Assembly (NCBI RefSeq): GCF_004322705.1
Contig: NZ_SIZZ01000002.1
Coordinates: forward strand, 806,001 to 870,000
Length of the DNA stretch: 64,000 nt
Source: Dyella terrae
GTDB lineage: Bacteria; Pseudomonadota; Gammaproteobacteria; Xanthomonadales; Rhodanobacteraceae
Direction of reading: 5' to 3'
Shown here: piece by piece, positions 27,191 through 35,289 of the stretch
Position numbering within the stretch: position 1 is the stretch's first letter
How the letters are laid out: the number at the start of each line of letters is the position of its first letter
Program-made: the position numbers and the translations under genes
The notes under the pieces: generated by a model
Databases searched by the model: none
What the model was told of the DNA's origin: nothing
Seen by the model: only the letters and a program-made list of their open reading frames with translations

Positions 27191-29803
27191 GTGAACCCGC
27201 AAAGCCCCGCGTCGCTTCCTGCCGACGCATCCTGGATCGTGATGAAGTTTGGCGGCACCAGTGTCGCCACCCTGCCGCGCTGGCAGAACATTCTGGAGCT
27301 GGTAGCCAGCCGCCGCGCCGAAGGCGCCCGCGTGCTTGTTGTCGTTTCGGCACTCTCCGGCATCACCGACGCACTCAAACAAATGTGCGCACAGGAAGAC
27401 AAGGGCAAACGTATCGAGGCTGCCAAGGCGATCGCTCAGCGTCACTATGACCTGCTCGATCACATGCAGCTGGCGGTTCCGGCAAACCTCGACGCCCGCC
27501 TGGGCGAACTCGCGATCCTTGCCGAGCAGGGCCCGTCCGTACTGGGCGAGCTTGCGTGGTCGGCGCTGGTGCAGGCGCATGGCGAGCTGCTCAGCAGCAC
27601 GCTGGGCGCGGCGTTCCTCACGCACAGCGGCCTCACCACGCAGTGGGTCGACGCGCGCGAATGCCTCGCCGCCGTGGCGCTGCCCAACCAGAACGAGCGC
27701 ACCAAGTTGCTCTCGGCGATGGTCGAGGCCAAGCCGGATCCGTCGTTGAATGCGCGCCTCGCGCAGCAGGGCGACGTTTTCATCACGCAGGGCTTCATCG
27801 CGCGTGAAGAACACGGTCGCACCGTGCTGCTCGGTCGCGGTGGTTCGGATACGTCGGCGTCGTACTTTGGTGCGTTGCTGAAAGCGCAGCGCGTGGAAAT
27901 CTGGACGGACGTGGCCGGCATGTTCACCGCCAATCCGCGCCAGGTCACCGGTGCCCGCCTGCTGCAGCGACTGGACTACGAAGAAGCCCAGGAAATCGCT
28001 TCGACCGGTGCCAAGGTGCTGCATCCGCGTTGCCTTTCGCCGCTGCGCGAACCGCGCGTGCCGATGCTCATCAAGGACACCAATCGTCCGGAACTCGAAG
28101 GCACCGTCATCGGCCCGGAAGTGCGCGAGCATGCGCCGAGCGTCAAGGCGATCAGTGCCCGCAAGGGGCTGACGCTGGTGTCGATGGAGTCGGTGGGCAT
28201 GTGGCAGCAGGTCGGTTTTCTTGCCGACGTGTTTGCGCAGTTCAAGCAGCATGGCTTGTCGGTGGACCTCATCGGTTCGGCAGAGACGAACGTCACCGTG
28301 TCGCTGGATCCCACGGAAAACCTGCTCGATTCCGACGCCATTGCGGCGCTTGCCAGCGATCTGGCGAAGGTGTGTCGCGTCAAGGTGATCGCGCCGTGCG
28401 CGGCGATCACGCTGGTCGGTCGTGGCATGCGTTCGATGCTGCATACGCTGTCGGGCGTGCTGGCGGAATTTGGTCAGCTGCGCGTGCACCTGATCTCGCA
28501 GTCGTCCAACAACCTCAACCTCACCTTCGTGGTGGACGAGAACGTCGTCGACGACCTGCTGCCGCATCTGCATGAGCTGCTGATCGCCGCGGGGGCTTTG
28601 CGCACCGATGACAGCGCCTTGTTCGGTCCGAGCTGGCAAACGCTGTATGGCACCGGCGAAGCGATCGTTCCGGCTGCGTCGTGGTGGCGTTCGGAGCGTC
28701 GCGACGAATTGCTGGCCATCGCCGCAAAGGGCACACCGCGTTACGTCTACAACCTGCCGACCGTGCGTCAGCAGGCGCGTGATCTGAAAACGCTTGGTGC
28801 GGTGGATCGCCTGCATTACGCGGTGAAGGCCAATACGCATCCGGCCATCCTCAAGGCACTCGCCGAGGAGGGGTTTGGCTTCGAATGCGTCTCGCCCGGC
28901 GAAATGAAGGCCGTGATGGCCGCGGTGCCCGAATCGTGCCCGCTGTTGTTCACGCCGAACTTCGCGCCGCACGAAGACTACGCCTGGGCCCTGACCACGC
29001 GTGCAACGGTGTCGCTGGATTCGCTCTACCCGCTGGAGCATTGGGGTGAGACGTTCCGCGGCCGCGAGATTGTGCTGCGCCTCGATCTCGGTCGCGGCCT
29101 GGGTCACCACGAAAAGGTGCGCACGGGCGGTAGCGGCAGCAAGTTCGGCTTGCCCGTCGAGCTGCTCGATACCTTCCTCCGTCTGGCGGACGCACACGGC
29201 GTCACCGTGCGCGGCCTGCACGCGCACCTGGGCTCGGGCATTCTCGACGACAGCCATTGGGGTGAGGTGTACGGCCAGCTGGCCAGCATCGCCGAGCGCA
29301 TCGGCAGCGTGGAATACCTGGATATCGGCGGTGGCCTCGGCGTGCCGTCGCATCCGGGCGAAGCGCGTCTGGATATCGCGGCGCTGGATCGCGTCCTTCG
29401 GGGCGTCAAAGCCGCCTATCCGCACTACAAACTGTGGATGGAGCCTGGTCGCTATCTGGTCGCCGATGCCGGCGTGCTGCTGACCTCGGTCACGCAGCAG
29501 AAGGGCAAGGGCAGCTGGCGATATCTCGGCGTGGATACCGGCATGAACAGCCTCATCCGCCCGGCGCTGTACGAAGCGTGGCACGAGATCGTCAACCTGA
29601 CCCGTCTGGACGAGCCGGCTGATGGCCTGTTCCAGGTAGTGGGCCCGATCTGCGAAAGCGGCGACGTGCTCGGCTCGGACCGCCGCCTGCCGGAACCGCT
29701 GGAAGGTGACGTCATGCTTATTGCCCAGGCCGGTGCCTACGGCAAGGTGATGTCCTCGCCGTACAACATGCGCGACGACGCCGAGGAGATCATCCTCGGC
29801 TGA
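27191..29803 (+). CDS. lysAC: Bifunctional aspartate kinase / diaminopimelate decarboxylase
   Basis: 870 residues from a GTG with GAAGG five bases upstream. The N-terminal part is aspartate kinase (KFGGTSVA near residue 19, GRGGSDTSAS, ATP site), followed by ACT regulatory sequence (about 310-450) that normally senses lysine or threonine. The C-terminal part (about 490-870) is a PLP-dependent ornithine/DAP decarboxylase-type barrel: YAVKANTHPAIL holds the PLP lysine, HAHLGSG and CESGDVLG complete the active site. The fusion thus carries the first and last enzymes of lysine synthesis; it is a known arrangement in Xanthomonadaceae. Downstream, murL and murD2 use the same cell-wall theme. An open frame of similar length on the opposite strand is a coding shadow. 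Confidence 0.95.
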   Translation: MNPQSPASLPADASWIVMKFGGTSVATLPRWQNILELVASRRAEGARVLVVVSALSGITDALKQMCAQEDKGKRIEAAKAIAQRHYDLLDHMQLAVPANLDARLGELAILAEQGPSVLGELAWSALVQAHGELLSSTLGAAFLTHSGLTTQWVDARECLAAVALPNQNERTKLLSAMVEAKPDPSLNARLAQQGDVFITQGFIAREEHGRTVLLGRGGSDTSASYFGALLKAQRVEIWTDVAGMFTANPRQVTGARLLQRLDYEEAQEIASTGAKVLHPRCLSPLREPRVPMLIKDTNRPELEGTVIGPEVREHAPSVKAISARKGLTLVSMESVGMWQQVGFLADVFAQFKQHGLSVDLIGSAETNVTVSLDPTENLLDSDAIAALASDLAKVCRVKVIAPCAAITLVGRGMRSMLHTLSGVLAEFGQLRVHLISQSSNNLNLTFVVDENVVDDLLPHLHELLIAAGALRTDDSALFGPSWQTLYGTGEAIVPAASWWRSERRDELLAIAAKGTPRYVYNLPTVRQQARDLKTLGAVDRLHYAVKANTHPAILKALAEEGFGFECVSPGEMKAVMAAVPESCPLLFTPNFAPHEDYAWALTTRATVSLDSLYPLEHWGETFRGREIVLRLDLGRGLGHHEKVRTGGSGSKFGLPVELLDTFLRLADAHGVTVRGLHAHLGSGILDDSHWGEVYGQLASIAERIGSVEYLDIGGGLGVPSHPGEARLDIAALDRVLRGVKAAYPHYKLWMEPGRYLVADAGVLLTSVTQQKGKGSWRYLGVDTGMNSLIRPALYEAWHEIVNLTRLDEPADGLFQVVGPICESGDVLGSDRRLPEPLEGDVMLIAQAGAYGKVMSSPYNMRDDAEEIILG

Positions 29804-29811
29804 TGTCCACC

Positions 29812-29838
29812 GCACCCCGGCCCGCCAGGCCGGGGTGC
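29812..29838. repeat. Perfect hairpin downstream of lysAC
   Basis: Arms GCACCCCGGCC and GGCCGGGGTGC pair perfectly over 11 bp around CGCCA, 9 bp past the lysAC stop. No U-tract follows, so a classic terminator is not indicated; it resembles the palindromic extragenic elements common in this group. Confidence 0.6.
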
Positions 29839-29854
29839 GAGACGCAGGCAAGAT

Positions 29855-29880
29855 GCCTTCTCCCCTGGTTGGGAGAAGGC
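29855..29880. repeat. Second hairpin between lysAC and murL
   Basis: GCCTTCTCCC and GGGAGAAGGC pair perfectly over 10 bp around CTGGTT. Together with the preceding hairpin it separates lysAC from murL (190 bp). Confidence 0.6.
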
Positions 29881-29993
29881 CGTTTCCGCGGGGCGTGCCT
29901 GGGCAATGCCTGGCGATACAAGCCCCCGCAAGACAGATTCAAGGCAGCTTTCCGCCATGCGACCATGGCAAGGTGCCGTGACGGAGCAGACGA

Positions 29994-31337
29994 GTGAGCA
30001 CCAGCATCCAACCCCGCATGACCCAGGCTTTCCGCTTCGTGCGCTGCAGCTATGCCGATGGCGTGGCCGAGCTGGTGTACGCGTTCGATCATGGCGAGGA
30101 GCTGGTCGAGCGCGTGACGTTCCCGAACGCACCGGCGATTGCGCCGCCGTACCAGCAGGCATTCGAGCGCGCGCTCAAGCTGCTGCACCTGGTCGCGGGC
30201 GTCAGTTACTACAAGGCCGGCGTGCCGCCGAGGATCGAAGTAGTCGCTGGTCCGCTGGATGACGGCACGGCCGATCTGCTCGATGCGCTTTACCTGCACG
30301 GCCTGGCTGAGTTTGCCTATCGCAACGGGCTGGACCTGCGTGGCCGCATCAACTTCCCGCGTGGCGGCGCGCCGGTGGCGAAGCCGCATGCGTTGAGCTT
30401 GCCCAAGCGCACGCTCGTGCCCATCGGCGGTGGCAAGGATTCGCTGGTAGCGGTGGAGGCGATCAAGTCCATCGGTGGCGAAGCGACGGCCGTGTGGGTG
30501 GGCAACTCCGAGTTGATCGCCGCGTGTGCCGAGCGCACGGGCTTGCCGACGCTCAACATCAAGCGCGAGTTGGCGCCGCAGTTGTTCGATCTCAATCGCG
30601 TGGGTGCCTGGAACGGCCACATCCCGGTGACAGCGGTGAACTCCGCGATCCTGGTGGTGGCTGCGCTGATCTACGGTTACGACAGCATCGCCTTTGCCAA
30701 CGAGCGCTCGGCCTCGGCCGCCACGCTCGAATACGACGGGCAGGCCGTGAATCATCAGTGGAGCAAGGGCTACGCCTTCGAGCAGTTGCTCAGCGACTGG
30801 CTGCATGCGCACGTGGCCGCCGACCTGGATTACTGCTCGCTGCTGCGACCGTTCTCCGAGCTGGCCATCACGCGCACGTTCTCCAAACTCACGCAGTACT
30901 TCGACGCCTTCTCCAGCTGCAATCGCAACTTCCGCATCCTGGGTCCGAAGCCGGCCGATCGCTGGTGCGGTCAGTGCCCGAAGTGCCATTTCGTCTTCCT
31001 CGCGCTGGCGCCGTTCCTGAGCAAGCCGCGCGTGCTGCAGATCTTCGGGCGCAACTTGCTTGACGACGAGAATCAGGCGGCAGGTTTCGACGCGCTGCTG
31101 GAGTACCAGGACCACAAGCCTTTCGAATGCGTCGGCGAGGGTGCCGAGGCACGCGCCGCGATGTATGCGCTGAGCCAGCGTTCCGAATGGCAGGAAGACA
31201 CGCTGATCGCACGCTTCCGCCACGAGATCCTGCCGCAGCTGGATCCGGCGGAGTTGTCGCTCGAGCCGTGGCTCAAGCCGTCGCCGGAACAGCGTATTCC
31301 CGCGCGCCTGCTGTCGGCGCTGGCGTTCTTCGACTAA
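29994..31337 (+). CDS. murL: UDP-MurNAc-L-Ala-L-Glu epimerase MurL
   Basis: 447 residues, GTG start with GGAG about 7 bases upstream. In the route characterised in Xanthomonas oryzae, MurL uses ATP to invert the terminal L-Glu of UDP-MurNAc-L-Ala-L-Glu to D-Glu, so D-glutamate need not be made first by a racemase. The protein shows an ATP-pyrophosphatase type P-loop, PIGGGKDSLVAVE (about 143-155), the conserved NSAILVVAALIYGYDSIAFANERSAS stretch, and the zinc-like WCGQCPKCHFVF motif (about 322-333). Only 13 bp separate it from murD2, so they form an operon, which strongly supports both assignments. Confidence 0.93.
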   Translation: MSTSIQPRMTQAFRFVRCSYADGVAELVYAFDHGEELVERVTFPNAPAIAPPYQQAFERALKLLHLVAGVSYYKAGVPPRIEVVAGPLDDGTADLLDALYLHGLAEFAYRNGLDLRGRINFPRGGAPVAKPHALSLPKRTLVPIGGGKDSLVAVEAIKSIGGEATAVWVGNSELIAACAERTGLPTLNIKRELAPQLFDLNRVGAWNGHIPVTAVNSAILVVAALIYGYDSIAFANERSASAATLEYDGQAVNHQWSKGYAFEQLLSDWLHAHVAADLDYCSLLRPFSELAITRTFSKLTQYFDAFSSCNRNFRILGPKPADRWCGQCPKCHFVFLALAPFLSKPRVLQIFGRNLLDDENQAAGFDALLEYQDHKPFECVGEGAEARAAMYALSQRSEWQEDTLIARFRHEILPQLDPAELSLEPWLKPSPEQRIPARLLSALAFFD

Positions 31338-31350
31338 GGATCGTTGAGGC

Positions 31351-32709
31351 ATGCGCATCGCGGATCTGGCCGGTAAACGGGTCGCCATCTGGGGCTTTGG
31401 CCGCGAAGGACGGCTCGCTATCGCAAGCTTGCGCCAGCGACTGCCGGGCCTTGCCATGACGCTTTTCTGCGCCGCTGATGAAAACGATGCCGCGCACGCA
31501 TTCGATGCTGCGCTCACAGTCGCAGGGCACGAGCCGGACGCAGCAGAGCTGAGTGCATTCGACATAGTGGTGAAATCGCCGGGCGTGTCGGCCTACAAGC
31601 CGGCCTTGCTGGCAGCACTTGAAGCCGGCGCGCAGGTCACCTCCGGCACCGCCCTTTGGTTTGGCGAACATCCGAAAGCCCGCGTCATCGCCATCACGGG
31701 TACGAAAGGCAAGAGCACGACGACGGCGTTGCTGGCTCATCTTGCGCGTTCACTGGGCGTGCGCACGGCGCTGGCCGGCAACATCGGGATGCCGTTGCTC
31801 GAACTGCTCGACGCCCAGGCGGAGCTGTGGTGCATCGAGCTGTCGAGTTTCCAGACGGGCGAAGCCGGTCCGGTGGACCTGGGCGTGATCACCAGTCTTT
31901 ACGAGGAACATCTCGACTGGCACGGCTCGCGCGAGCGTTATGTGTCGGACAAGCTCAAGCTGGCCGATGTGTCGCGCCGCCTTCTGGTCAATGGATGGCA
32001 GTCGGCGCTGCTGGAACGCACGGCGCAGCATCCGCAGCGCGAGCTCTTTGGTACGCCTTCCGGCTGGCATGTCCAGGATGGGGCCATTTACCGTGGCAGC
32101 GAGCGCATCGTGGCGGTGAGCGCGCTCTCGGTACCGGGGCAGCACAACGCTCTCAATGCCTGTGCCGCGCTGGCGTCGCTGGAGGCCATGGGCTACGACG
32201 CACGCGCCGCCGTGCCCGCGCTTTCGACCTTCCGACCGCTGCCGCATCGTCTGCAACCACTGGGCTCGCACGACGGTTTCGACTGGATCAACGATTCGAT
32301 CAGCACCACCCCCCTGGCCACCCTGGCCGCACTGGACAGCCTGAAGGGTCGCGACGTGACGGTACTCGTGGGCGGCCATGATCGCGGGCTGGACTGGTCG
32401 GCATTCGTTGACGGCGTTCTGGTGTCACCGCCGCACGCCATCGTGTGCAGCGGTGCCAATGGCCCTCGCATTGCCGAGGCCTTGTTGGCTGCGAAGGTAC
32501 AGGCGCGCGTCGAACTGCGATCCACTTTGGACGAAGCCGTCACCCTCGCGCGCGATATCACGCCGCTGTCAGGCTGCATTCTGCTCTCGCCGGGTGCCCC
32601 CAGCTTCGACCAGTTCCACGACTACGCCGATCGCGGCCGCCACTTTGCTGATCTGGCCGGCTTCGACGGCCACGCCATCACGGGTATCGAGGGCCTGGGC
32701 GTGCAGTGA
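31351..32709 (+). CDS. murD2: UDP-N-acetylmuramoyl-L-alanine--L-glutamate ligase MurD2
   Basis: 452 residues. A Mur ligase: N-terminal Rossmann part beginning RIADLAGKRVAIWGFGREG, central ATPase domain with the P-loop GTKGKSTTTALL (about 116-127) and YEEHLDWHGS, and a C-terminal domain with NDSISTTPLATLAALDSL and SPGAPSFDQF typical of MurD. In X. oryzae the MurD2 enzyme adds L-Glu, not D-Glu, to UDP-MurNAc-L-Ala, and MurL then epimerises it; the close coupling to murL supports MurD2 rather than the ordinary murD of the dcw cluster. Confidence 0.92.
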   Translation: MRIADLAGKRVAIWGFGREGRLAIASLRQRLPGLAMTLFCAADENDAAHAFDAALTVAGHEPDAAELSAFDIVVKSPGVSAYKPALLAALEAGAQVTSGTALWFGEHPKARVIAITGTKGKSTTTALLAHLARSLGVRTALAGNIGMPLLELLDAQAELWCIELSSFQTGEAGPVDLGVITSLYEEHLDWHGSRERYVSDKLKLADVSRRLLVNGWQSALLERTAQHPQRELFGTPSGWHVQDGAIYRGSERIVAVSALSVPGQHNALNACAALASLEAMGYDARAAVPALSTFRPLPHRLQPLGSHDGFDWINDSISTTPLATLAALDSLKGRDVTVLVGGHDRGLDWSAFVDGVLVSPPHAIVCSGANGPRIAEALLAAKVQARVELRSTLDEAVTLARDITPLSGCILLSPGAPSFDQFHDYADRGRHFADLAGFDGHAITGIEGLGVQ

Positions 32710-32718
32710 TGCGCGCTG

Positions 32719-33696
32719 TCAGACGCCCCACAATCGCCTTGCCTCTTCGGCGATGATGTCCGGGAACTCTTCCGGGAAGAACAGCTTCGCACCATGGATG
32801 TAACGCACGCCGCGCGATTTGGGCAGGACGCGATCCAGATGCTTCGGGCTGTCCGCGGCGAAGATGTCATCGCCGGTCCCCCAAAGGATGCGCGTCGGCA
32901 CCTGCAGTGAGCGCAGCTTTGCATCGACGCCCGTCATCGGATTGGGCGCCAGGCCCATCGCATACGCGTCGGTCAGTTGCTTGCGGGCCGGCGACGCCAC
33001 GAGTGGTGCGAGATACATGTCGATGGTCTCGTCGGCGAGCTTGTCGGGAAAGGTGAAGGTCAGCCCGCCTAGCCCCTTGTCCGATCGTGCAAGGTCCTTG
33101 TCGGCCACCCACGGCACCAGCCACTCCTCGGCGTAGCGACCCTTGCGCGCGAGTTCGATCACGGGCAGTACGGCGGGCGGAGGGCAATCTTCCTCCACGT
33201 CGCAATTGGTGAGCAGCAAGGTGCGCACTCGCTGGGGAAAGCGTGTGGCAAACATTTGCGCGACAGCGCCGCCGCTGTCATTGGCAACCACGTCGACCGT
33301 TTGGACGTCCAGACGATCGAGCAGGGCGGCGAGCATGTCGACCTGGGCGGCGGGCGTCACGGGCTGGCCCGCGGCTACCTGCGTATAGCCGAGGCCAAGC
33401 CAGTCCGGCGCAATGCAGCGTCGATACGGCGACAGACGCGCCAGCGCATCACGCCATTGGAAGCTGTTGAGCGGGAATCCGTGCAGGAAAAGGGCGGCCG
33501 GACCCTGGCCGCGTTCGACGTAGGCAATGTTGCCTTGTGGCGTGCGTACGTAGCGGCGGGCCGCGTGGTGCGCCAGGGCATCGTAGGGCTGGGCGGCGCT
33601 TGCCGATGCCAGCGCCAGGGCGGGGCGTGCGAACGAGGCAAACAGGCCCCCGGCGACGGTGCCTGCGGCGAGGCCAAGAAACTGACGACGGAACAT
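32719..33696 (-). CDS. Exported alpha/beta hydrolase with Asp nucleophile
   Basis: 325 residues. Begins MFRRQFLGLAAGTVAGG and a hydrophobic run to ALA, a Tat-like signal (RRQF). The fold is alpha/beta hydrolase: the oxyanion HGFPLNSFQW, the nucleophile elbow ANDSGG at about residues 138-143, which places Asp at the nucleophile position as in haloalkane dehalogenases and epoxide hydrolases, the acid region ILWGTGDDIFAADS, and a late His in YIHGAKLFFPEEFP. Activity cannot be fixed without comparison. AGGAG lies eight bases before the ATG. Divergent from an XRE/MmyB-type regulator with an inverted-repeat operator between them, so it is the likely regulated target. Confidence 0.88.
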   Translation of the reverse strand: MFRRQFLGLAAGTVAGGLFASFARPALALASASAAQPYDALAHHAARRYVRTPQGNIAYVERGQGPAALFLHGFPLNSFQWRDALARLSPYRRCIAPDWLGLGYTQVAAGQPVTPAAQVDMLAALLDRLDVQTVDVVANDSGGAVAQMFATRFPQRVRTLLLTNCDVEEDCPPPAVLPVIELARKGRYAEEWLVPWVADKDLARSDKGLGGLTFTFPDKLADETIDMYLAPLVASPARKQLTDAYAMGLAPNPMTGVDAKLRSLQVPTRILWGTGDDIFAADSPKHLDRVLPKSRGVRYIHGAKLFFPEEFPDIIAEEARRLWGV

Positions 33697-33748
33697 GATG
33701 GAACTCCTGGGCAGAAGGTGGCGCCATCTTTCGCCGGTCGGGTCATGC

Positions 33749-33754
33749 GCTCAA
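33749..33754 (-). promoter_or_regulatory. Candidate -35 of the hydrolase promoter
   Basis: On the minus strand TTGAGC is followed after 17 bp by AAAGAT, a weak -10, about 30 bp before the ATG. The -35 lies between two GTCAT/ATGAC half-sites next to the operator, so repressor binding there would block polymerase. Confidence 0.35.
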
Positions 33755-33759
33755 TGACG

Positions 33760-33787
33760 TGCCAGGTCATGTCGGCTTGACCTGGCA
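33760..33787. promoter_or_regulatory. Perfect inverted-repeat operator between hydrolase and XRE regulator genes
   Basis: TGCCAGGTCA and TGACCTGGCA are exact reverse complements separated by 8 bp, placing arm centres 18 bp apart. Further half-sites (GGTCA at 33788, GTCAT at 33742, ATGAC at 33754) flank it. The site lies in the 131 bp gap between divergent genes, one of which encodes an HTH regulator, as expected for an autoregulatory operator. Confidence 0.75.
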
Positions 33788-33827
33788 GGTCATGGTTTCA
33801 GTTATCGACGGGCCGTATGCTCGCGGC

Positions 33828-34655
33828 ATGAACCGGACTGCTGCCTCGCTGTCGCCCCCCGCCGCCTCGCATGTCGGGGTCCTCCTCCGTGAATGGCGGG
33901 CGTCCCGTCGCCTCAGCCAGCTGGATCTCGCGCTGGAAGCGGACATATCCACGCGCCATCTCAGTTGCGTGGAAACCGGCAAGGCCCAGCCCAGTCGCGA
34001 ACTGCTGGCGCGCCTGGCGCACGTGCTGGACATGCCGCTGCGCGAACACAATGCTTTGCTGGTGGCGGCGGGCTTCGCGCCGGTCTATCCGGAATCGGAT
34101 ATACGCACGCCGGCGATGAGCCAGGTGCGCGGTGCCATTGAAGCCATCCTGCGGCAACAGGAGCCTTATCCGGCCTTCCTGCTGAACCGCCACTGGGACA
34201 TCCTGATGGCCAATGATGCGGCACTGCGCGTGAATCGCTTCGTCATGCGCGGCAAGGAGAGTGCGCACGCCAACATGCTGCGACAGTTCTTCGATCCCCT
34301 GGACTTCCGCCAGGTGGTAGCCAATTGGGACGAGGTGGCCGGCAACCTGATCCATCACCTGCACAACGAGGTAGCGGCATCGCCATCCGATGCGCGTGCA
34401 CGCGCCTTGCTCGATGAGGTGCTGGCTTACCCGGACGTGCCTGCGCGCATGCGCGTGCGTGACCTCGGTGCGGCGCCATCGCCGCTGCTCACCACGGTGC
34501 TGCGACGCGACGAGCACGAACTGCGGTTCTTCTCGACCATCACGACCTTTGGCACCCCGCGCGACGTCACGCTGGACGATATCCACGTGGAGTGTTGCTT
34601 CCCTGTGGATGACGCGACGGCGGCCCTGTGTCGATCGCTTGCCGCTGACGCCTGA
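33828..34655 (+). CDS. XRE-type regulator with MmyB-like ligand-binding domain
   Basis: 275 residues. N-terminal HTH (about 16-75: LREWRASRRLSQLDLALEADISTRHLSCVETGKAQPSRELL) followed by the MmyB-type C-terminal domain (YPAFLLNRHWDILMANDAA...FFDP...NW...LHNE...RDLGAAPSPLL...FFSTITTFGTPRDVTLDDIHVECCFP), a PAS-like fold that binds lipophilic ligands in studied members. The ATG at 33828 has no ribosome site, but TATGCT ends six bases before it, suggesting a leaderless message; an upstream in-frame ATG at 33759 would put coding sequence through the operator and is rejected. Likely controls the divergent hydrolase and itself. Confidence 0.9.
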   Translation: MNRTAASLSPPAASHVGVLLREWRASRRLSQLDLALEADISTRHLSCVETGKAQPSRELLARLAHVLDMPLREHNALLVAAGFAPVYPESDIRTPAMSQVRGAIEAILRQQEPYPAFLLNRHWDILMANDAALRVNRFVMRGKESAHANMLRQFFDPLDFRQVVANWDEVAGNLIHHLHNEVAASPSDARARALLDEVLAYPDVPARMRVRDLGAAPSPLLTTVLRRDEHELRFFSTITTFGTPRDVTLDDIHVECCFPVDDATAALCRSLAADA

Positions 34656-34658
34656 AGA

Positions 34659-34681
34659 AAGGGCCGCTGTCAGCGGCCCTT
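34659..34681. terminator. Bidirectional hairpin terminator
   Basis: AAGGGCCGCT and AGCGGCCCTT pair perfectly around GTC between the convergent regulator and universal-stress genes; short A/T ends on both sides. Confidence 0.75.
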
Positions 34682-34686
34682 GTTCA

Positions 34687-35124
34687 TCAGCGGCAAACCA
34701 GCACCGGTACGGGACTGGAGAGCAGCACCTTCTGCGTAACGCTGCCCAGCAGCAGCTTGGTCAATCCACGCCAGCCATGCGAAGCGATGACGATCACATC
34801 GCAACCCTGGTCCTGGGCCGCCTGCGTGATGACCTCGTCGGGACGGTCGCTTTCGACGGTCAGCGTCTGGCACGCGACGCCGGCCTCGGTGGCAAGTTTC
34901 TTCACGTCTTCGAGGTACTTCTTTGCGCGCTCAGCCGATTCCAGCACGTAATTGGCTTCGCTGGCGGCCAGCATCTCCGCCATATAGGTCACCGAATGAA
35001 ACGGCGGAACGACATGGATGGCGGTCACGCGCGCGCCATCGGTCTTGGCCAGGTCGATGCCCATGCGCACGCCGCGCATGGAGAGCTCCGAACCGTCGGT
35101 GGGGATGAGGATGTGCCTGAACAT
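34687..35124 (-). CDS. Universal stress protein, UspA family
   Basis: 145 residues, GGGAG before the ATG at 35124. Rossmann-like Usp domain: start MFRHILIPTDGSELS, and the ATP-binding signature G-2x-G-9x-GS(V/S) present as ASHGWRGLTKLLLGSVTQKVL near the C-terminus, so this is an ATP-binding type. The role is usually in stress survival, with no specific target known. The frame is open for another 51 codons upstream but without family similarity. Confidence 0.92.
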   Translation of the reverse strand: MFRHILIPTDGSELSMRGVRMGIDLAKTDGARVTAIHVVPPFHSVTYMAEMLAASEANYVLESAERAKKYLEDVKKLATEAGVACQTLTVESDRPDEVITQAAQDQGCDVIVIASHGWRGLTKLLLGSVTQKVLLSSPVPVLVCR

Positions 35125-35231
35125 GTGTTCTCCCTTTGCGGTAATGGCGCTCGTGCCGTGGCCGCGCGGGCTATGGCCGACCGCTGTCTTTCGATTATGG
35201 CCCTTTAGCAAGTGAAGAAGCCGCAGGCGCG

Positions 35232-35261
35232 AAAAAAGGCCGCACCCCTGCGAGTGCGGCC
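35232..35261 (-). terminator. Intrinsic terminator of the M13 peptidase gene
   Basis: GGCCGCAC and GTGCGGCC form a perfect stem; on the minus strand the hairpin is followed by TTTTTT. It lies just past the peptidase stop codon. Confidence 0.9.
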
Positions 35262-35289
35262 CTGTCGATAAACCCATGTAGCCCGGGTA

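Noticed and set aside
27095-29851. Very long open frame on the minus strand opposite lysAC
   Set aside because: A GC-rich coding shadow: Arg/His-rich with no recognisable domain, lying wholly opposite a well-matched bifunctional enzyme. The same holds for long antisense frames opposite the second TonB-like gene, the M13/GH92 region and hrpA.
33759-34655. Longer XRE regulator starting at 33759
   Set aside because: This start would translate through the inverted-repeat operator; the domain begins well after the ATG at 33828, which has a promoter-like hexamer before it.
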